Position numbers and translations under genes: made by a program | Virus record (IMG/VR): IMGVR_UViG_3300030451_001205 | Coordinates: 1 to 32,332 of that record | DNA: 32,332 nt | Strand: one strand, 5' to 3' | DNA from: a virus | In this document: piece after piece, positions 30,787 to 32,332 of the stretch | How the letters are laid out: each line of letters opens with the position of its first letter | Position numbering within the stretch: position 1 is the stretch's first letter | The notes under the pieces: generated by a model | Databases searched by the model: none | Seen by the model: only the letters and a program-made list of their open reading frames with translations | Told to the model about the DNA's origin: nothing

Positions 30787-31118
30787 TAGTATACACCAGA
30801 GAACTTCGTGCCACGAACAAAACCACCATTAGAAAATTTTCTAACACCAAAAGTTTTTGCTTTATAAGCATCTTTTCCATATTCTTCAGTTAGATCAGCA
30901 TCTTTGTAAAATTGTTTATTAACTTCCTCTATTTCTTTTGTTTCTTGTTCTTTGCCGCTTCTTCCTCTATCTTTATACTTTTCTCTTATTCTTTCTTCAG
31001 CATCTATAGTGGCTTTAGCAGCTCTTTGAAAAGGAACAGTTTTAGGGCCATATTTACCATATCTTGTTTCTCTTTTCATTTCATAATCATAATCTCGTTC
31101 TTTTTTAGTTTTTGACAT
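30786..31118 (-). CDS. Basic protein with NGGFVRGTKFSGVY tail
   Basis: 110 residues from the ATG at 31118, preceded by AAGGAG with eight-base spacing; the codon before it is TTG and less likely. Mostly charged helix (KTKKERDYDYEMKRETRYGK; ATIDAEERIREKYKDRGRSG). The C-terminus FSNGGFVRGTKFSGVY is nearly the same as that of the next protein upstream (FSQGGLVYGKKFSGVY), and the last six codons are identical in DNA. Function unknown; the shared tail may target both proteins to the same place. Confidence 0.7.
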   Translation of the reverse strand: MSKTKKERDYDYEMKRETRYGKYGPKTVPFQRAAKATIDAEERIREKYKDRGRSGKEQETKEIEEVNKQFYKDADLTEEYGKDAYKAKTFGVRKFSNGGFVRGTKFSGVY

Positions 31119-31152
31119 CAATAATACTCCTTAGTATACACCAGAGAACTTC
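30786..31152. repeat. Exact 22-bp direct repeats at two gene ends (30786-30807, 31131-31152)
   Basis: The same 22 bases end two consecutive genes, encoding KFSGVY and the stop. Upstream the protein similarity (GG.V.G.KFSGVY) extends further than the DNA identity, as expected for a duplicated C-terminal module under selection. Confidence 0.9.
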
Positions 31153-31736
31153 TTACCATAGACAAGTCCACCTTGAGAAAAACCTCTAACTTTTCTTTCT
31201 TTGCTTTCAGAGTCAAACCCAGAGAACTTTTTCCTTGGATTTCTATCTAAAAAACCAAAAGATTTAGCAAACGTAGCAGGAGCTTCAATATTTATTTCCC
31301 TTGTTTTTTTTACTTTAGGAATGTCTTCTGGATTAATATTTTTAATATCTTTAACTTTTTCCTGCGAAGCTTTAAAAGTTAAACCCTGACCCCTCTTTTT
31401 TACAGAGGCTTTAGTTTCTGGAGTTTTCTTTGTTTTAGTTTTTGTGTCAAGACCTCTTTCTTTATCTGCATCAGACATTTGTTTTTTTATAACTTTATCA
31501 GTTAACGTCATTCTTGTACCAGTTATACCCGGATCTCTTTTTACATTTACAATTTCATCAGCTTTTCTTGTAGCTTTAAAATAAGGATCAAAAGTTTCTG
31601 CACCACTTGTTGCCTTTACTAATTTACCAGATTTTTTTGCCTCACCCGGTCTGTCAGCTTTTTTCATACCTTTTCTAACATCACCAGATTCAATAAGGTT
31701 CATAGTCCTTTTAAATTCTTCTGTTTCTGTAACCAT
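31131..31736 (-). CDS. Lys-rich protein with QGGLVYGKKFSGVY tail
   Basis: 201 residues, very rich in Lys, Thr and Glu, with hardly any hydrophobic core, so much of it is probably disordered. Segments include MNLIESGDVRKGMKKADRPG and PATFAKSFGFLDRNPRKKFS. The C-terminus GFSQGGLVYGKKFSGVY matches the tail of the following 110-residue protein. The ATG overlaps the terminase stop (TGATG) after GGGAG. No family recognised. A DNA-binding or virion-packaged protein would fit the composition. Confidence 0.7.
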   Translation of the reverse strand: MVTETEEFKRTMNLIESGDVRKGMKKADRPGEAKKSGKLVKATSGAETFDPYFKATRKADEIVNVKRDPGITGTRMTLTDKVIKKQMSDADKERGLDTKTKTKKTPETKASVKKRGQGLTFKASQEKVKDIKNINPEDIPKVKKTREINIEAPATFAKSFGFLDRNPRKKFSGFDSESKERKVRGFSQGGLVYGKKFSGVY

Positions 31737-32332
31737 CAGTAATACTCCCTTTTTCTTGGATACCAGTTTTCATCTCTTTCGTCTTCACCTTCTAAATTGA
31801 CAAAGCCACCTTGTCTGAATCTTATCAAAGCCATGGTCATGCTGTCAACATAATCATCATGATCCCCATTTGGGAAAGCAGCGCATTCCTCTATCACTTC
31901 ATCCGCAAAACTCTTTTCTGGCGACCAAACCATGCTTGCTTCAAACAAAGGTGCAACTGTGTGCATTCTTGTTATCTTATCACGTCCTTTGCCCGGTGTA
32001 TAGTTCATAACTGGAATTCCTGCTCTTCTTAGTTCATCTGTCAATGGCGTACCTGATGCTTTAGCTTCAATAATCACCATATCTGGCTCCCAATACTCAT
32101 ATTCTTCCGCAGCTACAGCTTTTAATTCTGGAAAGTTCCATCGTCCTCTTCGAGCATCCATAAGAATAACATGATCTGGACCACCCTCTTCTGGATTAAA
32201 CACACCCCACGTTGTAATTGCACTATAGTCAGCTGATTCTTTTTTTGAAAAAGCCGTATCGTAACTCTGCATAATATACTTAACTGGTGGTATTTTTTCC
32301 TTTTCCCACCTTTGCCACCATTCTTTCTTAAC
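31736..32332 (-). CDS. terL: Terminase large subunit, nuclease domain (5' part beyond window)
   Basis: The frame is open to the window edge, so 198 codons of the C-terminal half are visible; the ATPase domain lies outside. The RNase H-like nuclease is clear: IMQSYDTAFSKKESADYSAI with the first catalytic Asp (about residue 25 of the visible part), MVIIEAKASGTPL with the catalytic Glu (about 89), and GDHDDYVDSMTMALIRF with the third acidic site (about 157-163). The enzyme cuts concatemeric DNA during packaging. The last residues after the domain include RFRQGGFVNL, a version of the GG motif seen in other proteins here, and the gene ends NWYPRKREYY. Confidence 0.93.
   Translation of the reverse strand, partial: VKKEWWQRWEKEKIPPVKYIMQSYDTAFSKKESADYSAITTWGVFNPEEGGPDHVILMDARRGRWNFPELKAVAAEEYEYWEPDMVIIEAKASGTPLTDELRRAGIPVMNYTPGKGRDKITRMHTVAPLFEASMVWSPEKSFADEVIEECAAFPNGDHDDYVDSMTMALIRFRQGGFVNLEGEDERDENWYPRKREYY

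Noticed and set aside
1-32332. tRNA genes, integrase, attachment sites, insertion sequences
   Set aside because: I looked for tRNA-like cloverleaf arms, recombinase motifs and terminal inverted repeats and found nothing convincing; almost all of the window is protein-coding.

Overview
This window looks like most of the structural half of a tailed double-stranded DNA phage from seawater. The DNA is AT-rich, every supported gene lies on the minus strand, and genes are packed with stop/start overlaps of the TAATG, TGATG or ATGA kind. The protein set (portal, HK97-type capsid, neck adaptor, tail nozzle, large internal proteins; no sheath, tape measure or long tail tube) fits a short-tailed, podovirus-like virion. 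Many proteins resemble families I remember from uncultured marine phages and SAR11/cyanobacterial phages, but the host cannot be read from this sequence. Both ends are cut inside genes: the terminase enters at the right edge and a very large internal protein runs off the left edge.

In transcription order (right to left): (1) 30280-32332: the nuclease half of the large terminase subunit and three proteins of unknown function, two of which share a C-terminal tail. (2) 27797-30265: the portal. (3) 26136-27756: a compact membrane module with a C-terminally anchored protein, a 35-residue membrane peptide, an EF-hand protein with two membrane helices, two small basic proteins and a 3-TM holin of the gene-transfer-agent type. 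(4) 23742-26136: a run of small, mostly very basic proteins, some resembling families shared with algal and giant viruses, plus a 227-residue unknown. (5) 20292-23767: GroES-like co-chaperonin, scaffold, a small head protein, a putative decoration protein and the major capsid protein. These are followed by the only strong intrinsic terminator in the window (about 20236-20269). (6) 14268-20169: small virion proteins, a P22 gp4-like adaptor, a protein with a predicted copper-binding cupredoxin domain, a ten-repeat protein and a fibre-like protein. (7) 10988-14258: three consecutive paralogous proteins, each with exactly six copies of a ~48-residue repeat, probably six-bladed beta-propellers for receptor recognition. 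(8) 1-10972: a small fibre-associated protein, a coiled-coil protein, the tail nozzle (P22 gp10/T7 gp12-like), and four large proteins that probably form the internal or ejection machinery.

The genes form a logical assembly line: terminase and portal package DNA; GroES-like protein and scaffold help fold and build the capsid; adaptor and nozzle close the neck; fibres and propellers sit on the outside; internal proteins are ejected with DNA. No endolysin, small terminase, replication, integrase, tRNA or CRISPR feature is visible. Six genes lie outside a simple list of complete ORFs of at least 60 residues: four small coupled ORFs (27191-27298, 26674-26832, 26522-26674, 24229-24378) and the two edge-truncated genes; I translated these by hand. 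There is no gene-free stretch longer than about 125 bases.
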